A stretch of 64,000 nucleotides of DNA. It comes from Vallitaleaceae bacterium 9-2 (GTDB lineage: Bacteria > Bacillota > Clostridia > Lachnospirales > Vallitaleaceae). Within the stretch, counting starts at the first letter, position 1, and each line of letters opens with the position of its first letter. The position numbers were made by a program, and so were the translations under genes. The notes below the pieces were generated by a model. The model did no database searches and was not told the DNA's origin. It worked only from the letters and a program-made list of their open reading frames with translations. The stretch is taken from the NCBI GenBank assembly GCA_038396585.1, contig CP121691.1, forward strand, positions 1,240,001 through 1,304,000, given 5' to 3'. Below are positions 9,831-19,358 of the stretch, piece by piece.

Positions 9831-9859
9831 TTGACACGGCTTCGGATTAGATATATTAT
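9831..9859 (+). promoter_or_regulatory. Probable promoter of the IclR-family gene
   Basis: TTGACA (9831-9836) lies 17 bp from TATTAT (9854-9859), about 30 bp before the ATG. The rest of the 9530-9892 interval shows no coding signal. It must also hold the hydF promoter on the other strand, which I could not place. Confidence 0.55.
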
Positions 9860-9892
9860 TAGTTAATAGAAGAAACAGTTTGGAGGAATTAT

Positions 9893-10654
9893 ATGAGTGA
9901 ACCAGTGTTACAAACAGCGGATCGGGCACTTCACGTTTTAGAGCTATTAGCGGAAGAAGGGATGACCGCATCAGAGATACAAAAAAAGTTAGAGTTAAAT
10001 AAAAGTACGGTACATCGACTCATGATGACGCTCCTTAATCGGGGATTTGTCGAACGTAATGAAGCAACAGGTATATATCAGATTGGACTTAAACTAGTAG
10101 AGATTAGTAGTATTCGTCTAAATCATGTAGAGTTAAAGACCGAGGCAGTGCCATATTTACATCATCTAGCCAATAAAGTAAACCAGTCAGTACAATTGGC
10201 TATTTTTGATGAAGATGAAGCCGTGTTTATAGAAAAAGTTGAAAAGTACAAATCCTTTCATATGTATTGTCAAATAGGCAAGCGCATTCCAATTTATTGT
10301 TCTGCCGTTGGTAAGTCTTTGATGCTTGATCGTCCTGATCAAGAAATCATCAAAATATTAAAACAAACAGCTCTGGTTCCATTTACAAAAAATACAAAAA
10401 CCTCAATTGAAGAAGTGATGCAAGATATATATCGTGGTCGACAAGAAGGGTATACCCGAGATGAAGCGGAACATGAAGAAAATGTATACTGTGTATCTAT
10501 GCCGGTATATGACTATCGGAGTCGAATTGTTGCAGCTGTTAGCATTACAGGTTTTTCGGATGAGGTCTTTCAAGAAGAAGGAGAGTCTGTTCGTGACGCA
10601 TTGGCAAATACATGTATGGAGATATCAAAGCGGCTAGGATATACACCAAAATAG
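9893..10654 (+). CDS. IclR-family transcriptional regulator (KdgR-like)
   Basis: 253 residues. The N-terminal winged helix-turn-helix (about 8-65) contains MTASEIQKKLELNKSTVHRLM. The C-terminal IclR effector domain (about 75-250) has IFIEKV-like and YCSAVGKSL segments. The family usually represses sugar-acid catabolism and responds to small organic acids. It lies directly upstream of kduI-kduD-kdgK, and a palindrome in the kduI promoter closely matches the KdgR box of enterobacteria, so it most likely senses 2-keto-3-deoxygluconate or a relative (inference). GGAGG lies 7 nt before the ATG. Confidence 0.85.
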   Translation: MSEPVLQTADRALHVLELLAEEGMTASEIQKKLELNKSTVHRLMMTLLNRGFVERNEATGIYQIGLKLVEISSIRLNHVELKTEAVPYLHHLANKVNQSVQLAIFDEDEAVFIEKVEKYKSFHMYCQIGKRIPIYCSAVGKSLMLDRPDQEIIKILKQTALVPFTKNTKTSIEEVMQDIYRGRQEGYTRDEAEHEENVYCVSMPVYDYRSRIVAAVSITGFSDEVFQEEGESVRDALANTCMEISKRLGYTPK

Positions 10655-10703
10655 CAAGGGTGTCCCGATATGTGAAACCAAGGTCCCATTATTGAGAAAT
10701 GGA

Positions 10704-10759
10704 TTGACGTTACTTCCTAAAGATGCTATAATTATTTTGAAAATGAAACCTCGTTTCAT
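10704..10759 (+). promoter_or_regulatory. kduI promoter with KdgR/IclR-type operator
   Basis: TTGACG (10704-10709), a 17-bp spacer and TATAAT (10727-10732) form a strong promoter. A perfect dyad, ATGAAAC-CTC-GTTTCAT (10743-10759), covers the expected transcription start region, ideal for repression. An additional ATGAAAC half-site follows at 10763-10769. The dyad resembles the KdgR box (TGAAAY-N3-RTTTCA). Confidence 0.8.
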
Positions 10760-10798
10760 ATAATGAAACCAAAAAACATGCAGTAAAAGGAGAAAGAT

Positions 10799-11644
10799 AT
10801 GATTGTAAGAGAACCTTCAAATTCAAAAGATGCAAAACACTATACAACCGACAGATTACGTGATGAGTTTTTAATCCAAGACTTATTTATTCCTAATAAA
10901 ATACAACGAGTATATAGCCATATTGACCGAATCATTACGATGGGATTCTGTCCGGAAAATGAAGCACTAGAATTAGGACAAGGCCTTGAGATTATGAAGT
11001 CTCTAGGAACAGAGTATTTCTTGGAACGTCGTGAACTTGGAACGATTAATGTAGGTGGAGCAGGTAAAGTATCTGTTGATGGCGAAGTGTATGAATTAAA
11101 TAGCCGTGATGGATTATACGTAGGAATGGGTGCAAAAGAAGTCGTATTTACTAGTGATGATCCAAAAAATCCAGCGAAGTTCTATACACTTAGTGCGCCT
11201 GCACACAAAACATATCCTAATAAGCACATTGATATTACTAAAGCAAAAGCAGTTCCAATGGGTGATTCAAAAGCGTCTAACAAACGTACGATTTATCAAT
11301 TCATTCATCCAGATGTGTTACCAACATGTCAGTTGACAATGGGATTAACAGAACTTGAAGAAGGTAACGTATGGAATACAATGCCATGCCACACACATGA
11401 GCGTCGTATGGAAGTATATTTCTACTTTGACCTTCCAGAAGATGGTGTTGTTTTCCATTACATGGGTGAACCATCAGAGACACGTCACATTGTGCTTCGA
11501 AATGAAGAAGCGGTTATCTCACCAAGCTGGTCAATCCATTCCGGTTGTGGTACACAAGCATATACCTTTATCTGGGGTATGGTTGGAGAAAACCAAACAT
11601 TTAATGATATGGACCACGTTGATATGAAAAACGATTTACGATAA
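10799..11644 (+). CDS. kduI: 5-dehydro-4-deoxy-D-glucuronate isomerase
   Basis: 281 residues, the usual length. KduI converts 4-deoxy-L-threo-5-hexosulose uronate (from unsaturated pectin or glycosaminoglycan disaccharides) to 2,5-diketo-3-deoxygluconate. The cupin metal site is visible: [14 protein letters not shown] gives H198, H200 and E205, with H247 in SPSWSIHSG, equivalent to the zinc ligands of the E. coli enzyme. It is the first gene of the kdu operon, preceded by AAAGGAG, and the next gene starts 12 bp later. Control is probably by the upstream IclR protein through the 10743-10759 dyad. Confidence 0.97.
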   Translation: MIVREPSNSKDAKHYTTDRLRDEFLIQDLFIPNKIQRVYSHIDRIITMGFCPENEALELGQGLEIMKSLGTEYFLERRELGTINVGGAGKVSVDGEVYELNSRDGLYVGMGAKEVVFTSDDPKNPAKFYTLSAPAHKTYPNKHIDITKAKAVPMGDSKASNKRTIYQFIHPDVLPTCQLTMGLTELEEGNVWNTMPCHTHERRMEVYFYFDLPEDGVVFHYMGEPSETRHIVLRNEEAVISPSWSIHSGCGTQAYTFIWGMVGENQTFNDMDHVDMKNDLR

Positions 11645-11656
11645 AGGAGATAGAGT

Positions 11657-12445
11657 ATGAGTATAATGAATACTTTTTCGTTAGAAGGAAAAATTGCTTT
11701 AGTTACTGGAGCATCTTATGGAATTGGCTTTGCTATGGCAAAGGCATATGCACAAGCAGGTGCAACAATTGTATTTAATGACCGTAATCAAGAAGCGGTA
11801 GATAAAGGATTAGCTGCATACCAAGAAGAGAATATTAAAGCGCATGGTTATGTGTGTGATGTAACGGATGAAGCGGCAGTTGAAAAAATGGTTGCTCAAA
11901 TCGAAAAAGAAGTAGGGATTATTGATATTCTTGTTAACAATGCTGGAATCATTAAGCGTATCCCAATGATTGAGATGTCAGCTGAAGACTTTAGACAAGT
12001 TATTGATGTTGACCTTAACGGACCATTTATCATGGCAAAATCCGTTATTCCAAGTATGATTAAAAAAGGCGGCGGAAAGATTATTAACATCTGCTCCATG
12101 ATGAGTGAATTAGGACGTGAAACTGTATCTGCATATGCAGCTGCAAAAGGTGGTCTTAAGATGTTAACAAAGAATATTGCGTCTGAGTATGGTGAGTATA
12201 ACATTCAATGTAACGGTATTGGACCAGGTTATATTGCTACACCTCAAACAGCGCCTTTACGTGAAGATGGACATCCATTTAACAGCTTCATTATTGCAAA
12301 GACACCAGCAGCACGTTGGGGAACACCAGAAGACTTAATGGGTCCAGCTGTTTTCTTGGCGTCAAATGCATCAGATTTTGTTAATGGACATGTACTTTAT
12401 GTCGATGGTGGTATCTTAGCTTATATTGGAAAACAACCAAAATAA
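11657..12445 (+). CDS. kduD: 2-deoxy-D-gluconate 3-/5-dehydrogenase, SDR family
   Basis: 262 residues. A classical short-chain dehydrogenase: cofactor loop TGASYGIG (17-24), NNAG (94-97), and the catalytic triad S147, Y160 and K164. It also resembles gluconate 5-dehydrogenases. Next to kduI the expected reaction is reduction of 2,5-diketo-3-deoxygluconate to 2-keto-3-deoxygluconate. It has an AAAGGAG site and a strong terminator 16 bp after the stop, so kduI-kduD form a two-gene transcript with kdgK separately placed downstream. Confidence 0.9.
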   Translation: MSIMNTFSLEGKIALVTGASYGIGFAMAKAYAQAGATIVFNDRNQEAVDKGLAAYQEENIKAHGYVCDVTDEAAVEKMVAQIEKEVGIIDILVNNAGIIKRIPMIEMSAEDFRQVIDVDLNGPFIMAKSVIPSMIKKGGGKIINICSMMSELGRETVSAYAAAKGGLKMLTKNIASEYGEYNIQCNGIGPGYIATPQTAPLREDGHPFNSFIIAKTPAARWGTPEDLMGPAVFLASNASDFVNGHVLYVDGGILAYIGKQPK

Positions 12446-12460
12446 ATAATATACATTTGG

Positions 12461-12490
12461 AATAAACCTACTTATTTATGTAGGTTTATT
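12461..12490 (+). terminator. Rho-independent terminator after kduD
   Basis: Perfect 11-bp stem AATAAACCTAC (12461-12471) / GTAGGTTTATT (12480-12490) with an 8-nt loop and a short T-rich tail. It may allow partial read-through to kdgK, which lies 48 bp further on. Confidence 0.75.
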
Positions 12491-12538
12491 TCAATTAAGA
12501 AGATGTCTGACAACAGACAACAATAAGGAGGCTTTCAT

Positions 12539-13498
12539 ATGAAAAAGGATTTTGATGTAATAACATTTGGAGAATCGATGGTTTTGTTTAGTCCGGATGA
12601 AAAAGGACCGTTACGACATATTCACCACTTTAGTAAGGCAATAGCTGGAGCGGAGTCTAATGTTGCTATTGCCCTGGCTCGATTAGGGACTAAGGTGGGG
12701 TGGTTTTCAAAAGTGGGGCATGATGAGTTTGGCAGCTACTTAGAATTTATGATTAGGGGTGAAGGGGTAGATGTCTCACGTCTCAAGCGTGATGAAACAC
12801 ATGCGACCGGGTTGGTATTTAAAGAAGTCTTTGAGCATGTTAATCCTAATGTGTATTATTATAGAAAGAATTCGGCAGCAAGTTACCTATCTAAAGAAGA
12901 TATTGACTTTGAATACATATGTTCGGCAAAAATCCTGCATATTACAGGTATTACAGCGGCTATATCTACATCAGCACGGGAAGCTTTGTTTGCAGCCATT
13001 GACGTGGCAAAAAAAGCCGGTGTATTGATTTCCTTTGACCCTAACATTCGTCTTAAGCTATGGTCGGCTCAAGAAGCCAAAGCAACGCTACTTAAGATTT
13101 GTGAACAAACAGATATACTATTCCCGGGCATTGAAGAAAGTGAGATTCTTCTTGGAACAACCGATGTTGACCAGATTTTAACTCGGTTTCATGAGATGGG
13201 GATACAACAGGTCGCCTTAAAAATGGGGAAAAAAGGATGTGTGGTTTCCGATGGTCAACATCAAGAATTTGTTCCGGGATATGTTGTTGAACAAGTGGAA
13301 GATAGTGTCGGTGCAGGTGATGGATTTGCAGCGGGATATTTAAACAGTTACTTAAAAGGTTTATCTATTCAAGAGTGTGGCGACTTTGCTAATGGTGTAG
13401 GAGCGATGGCAACCTTAGTTCGTGGTGACAGTGAAGGCTTTCCTACATATGAGCAACTCTTGGCATTTACAAATAAAATCGAGCACATTGACAGATGA
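12539..13498 (+). CDS. kdgK: 2-keto-3-deoxygluconate kinase (PfkB family)
   Basis: 319 residues. A ribokinase-fold sugar kinase with N-terminal FGESMVLFSP, the substrate-lid AGAESNVAIALARLG, and the C-terminal anion-hole motif VGAGDGFAAGYL carrying the catalytic Asp. The family assignment to KDG kinase comes from the motif set plus position after kduI and kduD: it would phosphorylate KDG to KDPG. No KDPG aldolase gene is present in the window, so the last step must be encoded elsewhere. AAGGAGG precedes the ATG. Confidence 0.9.
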   Translation: MKKDFDVITFGESMVLFSPDEKGPLRHIHHFSKAIAGAESNVAIALARLGTKVGWFSKVGHDEFGSYLEFMIRGEGVDVSRLKRDETHATGLVFKEVFEHVNPNVYYYRKNSAASYLSKEDIDFEYICSAKILHITGITAAISTSAREALFAAIDVAKKAGVLISFDPNIRLKLWSAQEAKATLLKICEQTDILFPGIEESEILLGTTDVDQILTRFHEMGIQQVALKMGKKGCVVSDGQHQEFVPGYVVEQVEDSVGAGDGFAAGYLNSYLKGLSIQECGDFANGVGAMATLVRGDSEGFPTYEQLLAFTNKIEHIDR

Positions 13499-13564
13499 TT
13501 TATAAGCGGTTAAACTAAAGATAAAGCTATAAGCAAAACCTATGATTGCTAGAAGGAGTAGTAT

Positions 13565-15061
13565 GTGAAAACATTTGGTCGATTCTGGAATTCGCTGTCC
13601 ATCAAAATTAAACTATTGTCATATTTCTTTACAATTCTAGCAATTGTAAGTTTATTTAGTTTGTACTTAAATCATAATAATTATCAAATTGTTGACCAAT
13701 TTAATGCGACAATGACGAATTATTATGAAATCAGTCAACTGCTGATGATGAATCAAGAAGGGAAAAAAGCCGTTGAAAGCTATATCAATGAACGAAGTCC
13801 ATCCGAACGTCAATATTATGAAGAGAATCTTATTAAAATAGAAAGAACAATCGATACACTGGATAAAAAATATAATTCGTTGGAAAGCCAGTTTGCCATC
13901 AATGCGATTCGAAATTCAGTTTTTTCATACAATTTGAAGTGGCAATTATCGATGAATCAAAGAGAAAATGGAATTGCAACCTATTATAGAACTTTTTATG
14001 AAGGCGAACGTATTGAACAATATACGGAAAAATATATTGAGGAACTATTATATATTAGCCTGCGCGAGGGCGATGAACTATATAATAGGTTAGCAAATGA
14101 AGCAAATGTTATGCGACGTATTTCGTTAATATTAATTGCACTTTTTTTTCTAATCTCTTTATTTATCGGAGTTTTATTTGCAAACTATCTCATCAATCCT
14201 ATAAAAAAATTAGCCAAAGCATCCATTCGCATCTCTTCAGGAGACTTAGATATTGAAGCGATACATATTGATTCCCAGGATGAAGTCGGTGTCTTGGCGG
14301 ATTCGTTTAATATTATGAGCCAAAGTATTAATTCCTTGGTGTCCGATTTGAAGCAAAAAGTAATTATCGAAAAGAAACTGCATGAAGAAGAATTACACTT
14401 GTTACAAATGAAGCAGTTGCTAAAAGACTCACAGTTTCAAGCGCTACAGTCTCAAATCAATCCGCATTTTCTATTTAATACCTTAAATACAATTTCTCGA
14501 ACGGCAATGTTTGAAAGCGCAGAAGATACTCTAAAACTAACACAAGCTTTAGCACAGCTGTTTCGCTATAAGCTAAGAAATGATAAATCCATGATTCCTA
14601 TTAAAGAGGAATTGGATATTATTGATGAGTATGTGTATCTTCAACAAGTTCGGTTTAAAGAGCGTTTGGAATACGAACGGATCGTAGAGCCATCGTGTGA
14701 AAAAATATTGGTCCCTATATTTACCTTACAGCCTTTGATTGAGAATGCGATTATACACGGAATTGAACCTAAGATCAAAGGTGGGAAAATACGTGTCAGA
14801 ATCTATCAACAAGAGCAGTATAATAAGGTGTATGTGGTAATGCAGATTATGGATAGCGGTATTGGAATGGATAAAGAACGGTTAAAAGAAGTATTAAAAT
14901 TTGATACGATAAATAATCGTAGCATTGGAGTAAATAATGTCTATCAACGTTTTAAATTGACCTTTCAAAATAAATGCTCTTTTAAAATTTTAAGTAAGAA
15001 AAATATGGGTACATTTATTGAGATGAAGTTTGAAATCGAAAATCAGGAGAGTGAACTATGA
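13565..15061 (+). CDS. Sensor histidine kinase, YesM/LytS type
   Basis: 498 residues. Membrane helix about 17-36, an extracytoplasmic sensor segment of about 150 residues, second helix about 186-207, HAMP (about 205-260), then a His-kinase domain with the phosphoacceptor in QINPHFLFNTLNTISR (H301) and an HATPase domain (ENAIIHG, DSGIGM). The start is GTG 13565 after AGAAGGAG; an overlapping ATG at 13563 runs into a stop. The stop overlaps the start of a TRAP-type binding lipoprotein (ATGA), so the two are coupled. YesM kinases normally sit beside an AraC-type response regulator, but none is present here. A role in sensing a uronate or other acid through the lipoprotein is an inference from context. 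Confidence 0.9.
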   Translation: MKTFGRFWNSLSIKIKLLSYFFTILAIVSLFSLYLNHNNYQIVDQFNATMTNYYEISQLLMMNQEGKKAVESYINERSPSERQYYEENLIKIERTIDTLDKKYNSLESQFAINAIRNSVFSYNLKWQLSMNQRENGIATYYRTFYEGERIEQYTEKYIEELLYISLREGDELYNRLANEANVMRRISLILIALFFLISLFIGVLFANYLINPIKKLAKASIRISSGDLDIEAIHIDSQDEVGVLADSFNIMSQSINSLVSDLKQKVIIEKKLHEEELHLLQMKQLLKDSQFQALQSQINPHFLFNTLNTISRTAMFESAEDTLKLTQALAQLFRYKLRNDKSMIPIKEELDIIDEYVYLQQVRFKERLEYERIVEPSCEKILVPIFTLQPLIENAIIHGIEPKIKGGKIRVRIYQQEQYNKVYVVMQIMDSGIGMDKERLKEVLKFDTINNRSIGVNNVYQRFKLTFQNKCSFKILSKKNMGTFIEMKFEIENQESEL

Positions 15062-16056
15062 TAAAAAAAGGAATCGTATTTTGTTCGGGCATTATCATGC
15101 TCATTGTTTTTTTAAGTAGCTGCTCTTTTGTAAAAAAAGAAAGTGTGATTGAGCCCGAATACATTTTAAGGATGGCAGAAGCCCATCCTGAAGGTTACCC
15201 TACAACTCGAGCAGATGAAGAATTTGCCCGTTTGGTTGGAGAGCTTTCCCAAGGACGGATTAAGATTGTGGTCTATCCAGATCAAGCATTAGGCTCAGAG
15301 GCAGATGTCATTGAACAGATGTTGTTTGGAGGAGTCGATCTAGCGCGTGTAAGCTTGGCACCCATATCCGAAGAGGCAAACATATTAAACGTATTGTATT
15401 TACCTTATATCTATGAAGATAAGGACCATATGCTTCGTGTCCTTCGCGGTGAGATTGGTGATGAAATATTGCAAGCCATTGAAAAAGATGGTTTCATTGG
15501 TTTTGGATGGTTTGAAGCCGGAGCGCGAAGTTTTTATAATACAAAAAAACCGATAAAAACCCTTGAAGATCTTCAAGGAATGAAAGTTCGGGTCCATGAA
15601 AGCCAATTAATGTTTGAGATGGCAGATGCTTTGGGTGCAAGTGGCGTCAAGATGCCCTACGGTGAGGTTTATCGTGCACTTCAGCTTGGCGAGATTGATG
15701 GGGCAGAAAATAACCCGCCAAGTTATCATACCTCAGAGCACTATAAGATTGCAAAATATTATTCGATTGATGAACATGTGCGTGTACCGGAACTTATTGT
15801 GGGAAGTAAAGTTTCATTAGCTAAGCTATCAAAAGAGGATTTAGGCATTATCCGTAAAGCTGCAATTCAAACCCAAATATATCAACAAAAGCTTTGGGAA
15901 GAAGGCGAACAAAGCTCATTAAAATTTCTTGAGGAACACGGAGTTCAGATTAATTATATTGAAGATAAGTCTGAATTTATAAAAGCGGTTCAACCTTTGT
16001 ATGACAAGTATAAGGTACGGTATGGTGAACTTATTGAACGAATTCGTAAGGAATAG
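15058..16056 (+). CDS. TRAP-type (DctP) solute-binding lipoprotein, orphan
   Basis: 332 residues. Lipoprotein signal: basic start, hydrophobic stretch and lipobox FLSSC, with lipidated C22. The mature part matches DctP/TRAP solute receptors: LRMAEAHPEGYPTTRADEEFA, a central GARSFYNTKKPIKTLEDLQGMKVRV including the conserved Arg that holds the ligand carboxylate, and GEIDGAENNPPSY. TRAP receptors bind organic or sugar acids. No DctQ or DctM membrane gene lies near, and the gene overlaps the histidine kinase by 4 bp, so it probably presents ligand to the kinase rather than to a transporter. Confidence 0.9.
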   Translation: MIKKGIVFCSGIIMLIVFLSSCSFVKKESVIEPEYILRMAEAHPEGYPTTRADEEFARLVGELSQGRIKIVVYPDQALGSEADVIEQMLFGGVDLARVSLAPISEEANILNVLYLPYIYEDKDHMLRVLRGEIGDEILQAIEKDGFIGFGWFEAGARSFYNTKKPIKTLEDLQGMKVRVHESQLMFEMADALGASGVKMPYGEVYRALQLGEIDGAENNPPSYHTSEHYKIAKYYSIDEHVRVPELIVGSKVSLAKLSKEDLGIIRKAAIQTQIYQQKLWEEGEQSSLKFLEEHGVQINYIEDKSEFIKAVQPLYDKYKVRYGELIERIRKE

Positions 16057-16139
16057 AAATTGTTGTTGACATTTGAACACAAAGATGATATTTTGAAAAT
16101 CACAGCTTTAATGAAGTGTAATATAGAAAGGGTGATATA

Positions 16140-18059
16140 ATGAACCGCGTTGAAGTTTTAGGACGATGGAAAAAAGAAAAATCAGAAGAGCTTTATGGCA
16201 TAAAAAATTGGGGTGGCGGATATTTTTCGATTTCAGATGAAGGTGAAGTTCGCATTAATATGCAAAAAGGATCTGAAAAAGGATCTGTAAGCCTTATGGA
16301 GATTGCAGCCGGAATTAAAGAGCGGGGACTGGATATGCCCGTTTTATTAAGAATAGAAAATTTACTCGATGCGCAAATTACATACTTAAATGAGTCTTTT
16401 CGTCATGCCATGAATACGTTAAATTATAAAGGTGTGTATCAAGGGGTTTATCCAATTAAGGTGAATCAGCAGCAAGAAGTGGTAAGAGAAGTCGCAAAGT
16501 TTGGGCAGCGTTACCACCACGGCTTAGAGGTTGGAAGTAAACCGGAGTTAATTGCTGCGCTTTCAGAGCTAAAAGATAAAGATGCTTGTCTTATTTGTAA
16601 TGGCTACAAAGATGAAGAGTTCATTGACCTTGGACTTTATGCCAATAAAATGGGATATCGATGCTTTTTTGTCATCGAGATTCCAGGAGAACTTGATCTA
16701 ATTCTTGAACGGGCAGAGGCTTTAAATATTCAACCAAACATTGGGGTACGTATCAAGTTATCTGCAAAAGCCGGAGGACATTGGACGGATTCAGGTGGAG
16801 ACCAAAGTATTTTTGGACTTAACATGAACCAAGTTATTGAGATTGTTGATGAACTTAAAGCAAAGAATATGCTAAATAGCCTGAAGCTAATGCACTATCA
16901 CCTAGGATCACAGATTCCTAATATTCGTGATATTCGTTCAGCAGTACAAGAAGCTTCAAGAGTATATGCGGAGTTGGTAAAAGAAGGCGCACCGATGGGA
17001 TACTTGGACTTAGGGGGCGGTTTGGCAGTCGATTATGACGGTTCAAATACGAACTTTGCCCACAGTCGAAACTATTCTGTTGAAGAATACTGTACAGATA
17101 TTGTTGAGGCCGTAATGACAGTGATGGACAATGCCCAGATTGACCACCCAACGATTGTTACAGAATCCGGGCGAGCGTTAGTTGCATACTATTCTGTGCT
17201 TTTATTCAATGTTCTTGATGTAGCTTCTTATCAAGAATATGATATTCCTGAGACTTTGGATGAATCCGTTCCGGAGCAGATACGTAACCTTCATGAAGTG
17301 AATAAAGTCTTAAAAACAAAAAATCTTCAAGAATGTTATAATGATGCTTTATATTATCGCGATATTATTCGAGATATGTTTAACCATGGACGCTTAGGAC
17401 TTAGGGATCGAGCGTTTGCAGAGAAGATTTTTTGGAATATTATTCAAAGAATAGCTAAAGATAAGTCGAAGTTAAAGTATATTCCACAAGAACTTGAAGA
17501 TATTGATAGTGCGATTGCAGATATCTACTACTGTAACTTTTCTGTATTTCAATCCATTCCCGATAGTTGGGCAATTGACCAGCTCTTTCCGATTATGCCG
17601 ATACACCGCTTATTGGAAATTCCTAAACGTAATGCAGTTGTAGCAGATATTACCTGTGATTGTGATGGAAATATTGATAGTTTTATAGATATGCATGATG
17701 TGAAAAAAACATTGCCGTTACATGATCTAAACCCGAATGAAGACTATTTTCTAGGGGTCTTTTTAGTGGGGGCGTATCAAGAGACGCTCGGAGATTTGCA
17801 TAATTTATTTGGTGATACCAACGTGGTTAGTATTCGTCTCAATAAGGAAGGTGGATATGAGTTCATCAGTGAGATTGAGGGCGATACAGTAGAAGATGTA
17901 CTGACATATGTTGAATATGATGCCAAAGAGATGCGGCGTAATTTCCGACAATCGGCAGAGGAAGCTGTGCGGGATGGGTTAATATCCCCTGCAGACCGAC
18001 GCGATATTGTCGGAGCCTATGAAAATGGACTTCGTGGGTATACATATTATGAACGTTAA
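16140..18059 (+). CDS. speA: Biosynthetic arginine decarboxylase
   Basis: 639 residues, the length of SpeA-type (alanine-racemase fold) arginine decarboxylases. The PLP lysine is in GVYPIKVNQQ (K107). HGLEVGSKPEL, HYHLGSQIPNIRDI, YLDLGGGLAVDYDG and the CDCDGNIDSF active-site segment near the C-terminus are all conserved. It makes agmatine from arginine. Two further polyamine genes follow, so the block is an arginine-to-(nor)spermidine route. The enzymes converting agmatine to putrescine are not in the window. A 71-bp gap with its own promoter separates it from the next gene. Confidence 0.96.
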   Translation: MNRVEVLGRWKKEKSEELYGIKNWGGGYFSISDEGEVRINMQKGSEKGSVSLMEIAAGIKERGLDMPVLLRIENLLDAQITYLNESFRHAMNTLNYKGVYQGVYPIKVNQQQEVVREVAKFGQRYHHGLEVGSKPELIAALSELKDKDACLICNGYKDEEFIDLGLYANKMGYRCFFVIEIPGELDLILERAEALNIQPNIGVRIKLSAKAGGHWTDSGGDQSIFGLNMNQVIEIVDELKAKNMLNSLKLMHYHLGSQIPNIRDIRSAVQEASRVYAELVKEGAPMGYLDLGGGLAVDYDGSNTNFAHSRNYSVEEYCTDIVEAVMTVMDNAQIDHPTIVTESGRALVAYYSVLLFNVLDVASYQEYDIPETLDESVPEQIRNLHEVNKVLKTKNLQECYNDALYYRDIIRDMFNHGRLGLRDRAFAEKIFWNIIQRIAKDKSKLKYIPQELEDIDSAIADIYYCNFSVFQSIPDSWAIDQLFPIMPIHRLLEIPKRNAVVADITCDCDGNIDSFIDMHDVKKTLPLHDLNPNEDYFLGVFLVGAYQETLGDLHNLFGDTNVVSIRLNKEGGYEFISEIEGDTVEDVLTYVEYDAKEMRRNFRQSAEEAVRDGLISPADRRDIVGAYENGLRGYTYYER

Positions 18060-18072
18060 TTTTTAAGTAGAC

Positions 18073-18101
18073 AAGACAAAAATAGCATAAAATGTTATAC
18101 T
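18073..18101 (+). promoter_or_regulatory. Possible promoter before the carboxynorspermidine synthase gene
   Basis: AAGACA (18073-18078), a 17-bp spacer and TATACT (18096-18101). It lies about 30 bp before the GTG start. The -35 is a weak match. Confidence 0.45.
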
Positions 18102-18131
18102 ATAAATAATAATTTTTAGGAGGTTAGTAAA

Positions 18132-19334
18132 GTGGGAAAAGCTCTTATTATCGGTGCAGGTGGCGTAGCAAATGTTGTCGTTCACAAGTGCTGTCAAAAT
18201 TCAGATGTATTTGAAGAAATATGTATTGCAAGTCGTACACAATCAAAGTGTATCGCAATAAAAGATTCGGTGAAAGACACAACCACCAAGATTCAAACGG
18301 CGCAGGTGGATGCAGACAAAACAGAAGAAGTCGTTGCACTTATTCGCCAATTTGAACCGGATATTGTCATTAATGTGGCACTACCCTACCAAGATTTAAC
18401 TATTATGGATGCATGCCTAGAGACCGGTGTAGATTATCTGGATACAGCTAACTACGAGCCGCCGGAGGTACCAAAATTTGAATATAAATGGCAATGGGCA
18501 TATAGAGAAAAATTTGAAAAAGCTGGCTTAACAGCAGTTCTTGGAAGTGGATTTGATCCTGGGGTAACAGGTGTTTTTTCAGCATATGCGATGAAGCATT
18601 ATTTTGATGAAATTCACTATATAGATATCGTTGATGCCAATGCAGGCGATCATGGATACCCATTTGCAACGAACTTTAATCCAGAGATTAATATTCGTGA
18701 AATCACGGCCAATGGTCGGTATTTTGAAGAAGGCGACTGGGTTGAGACCAAGCCGTTGGAAGTGAAAAAAGTCTACGATTTACCTGAGATTGGACCCAAA
18801 GACATATATTTATTGTACCATGAGGAACTAGAATCTTTGGCACAAAATATTAAAGGGATTAAACGTATTCGCTTCTTTATGACGTTCTCAGAAAAGTATA
18901 TTAATCACTTAACGGTTTTACAAAACGTAGGCATGACATCCATTGAACCGGTAATGTTTGAAGGCAAAGAAATTCAACCGTTGCAGTTTTTAAAAGCGGT
19001 TCTTCCAGACCCAGCTTCGTTAGGTCCAAGAACAAAAGGAAAGACAAACATAGGATGTATTATTCAGGGAATAAAAGATGGTGAACCTAAGAGCTATTAT
19101 GTCTATAATGTTTGCGACCATCAAGTATGCTACAAAGAAGTAGGTTCACAAGCCATTTCTTATACAACAGGTGTTCCTGCAATGATCGGAGCAAAGCTTG
19201 TTCTTGAAGGAAAATGGAAGAAGCCGGGAGTATACAATGTGGAAGAGTTTGATCCAGATCCATTTATGGAAGAATTAAATAAACAAGGTCTTCCTTGGAA
19301 AGAAGAATTCAATCCGACATTATTAGATGATTAA
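18132..19334 (+). CDS. Carboxynorspermidine/carboxyspermidine synthase (saccharopine dehydrogenase family)
   Basis: 400 residues. The N-terminal Rossmann motif GAGGVANVVVHKC, then the VINVALPYQDLTIMDACL and VLGSGFDPGVTGVFSAYA segments, are characteristic of carboxynorspermidine dehydrogenases, which condense aspartate semialdehyde with putrescine or diaminopropane and reduce the product. The start is GTG 18132 after TAGGAGG. Placement between speA and nspC supports the role in the SAM-independent spermidine or norspermidine pathway. Confidence 0.92.
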   Translation: MGKALIIGAGGVANVVVHKCCQNSDVFEEICIASRTQSKCIAIKDSVKDTTTKIQTAQVDADKTEEVVALIRQFEPDIVINVALPYQDLTIMDACLETGVDYLDTANYEPPEVPKFEYKWQWAYREKFEKAGLTAVLGSGFDPGVTGVFSAYAMKHYFDEIHYIDIVDANAGDHGYPFATNFNPEINIREITANGRYFEEGDWVETKPLEVKKVYDLPEIGPKDIYLLYHEELESLAQNIKGIKRIRFFMTFSEKYINHLTVLQNVGMTSIEPVMFEGKEIQPLQFLKAVLPDPASLGPRTKGKTNIGCIIQGIKDGEPKSYYVYNVCDHQVCYKEVGSQAISYTTGVPAMIGAKLVLEGKWKKPGVYNVEEFDPDPFMEELNKQGLPWKEEFNPTLLDD

Positions 19335-19358
19335 GTAGGAAGATATAAAGGGTGAACT

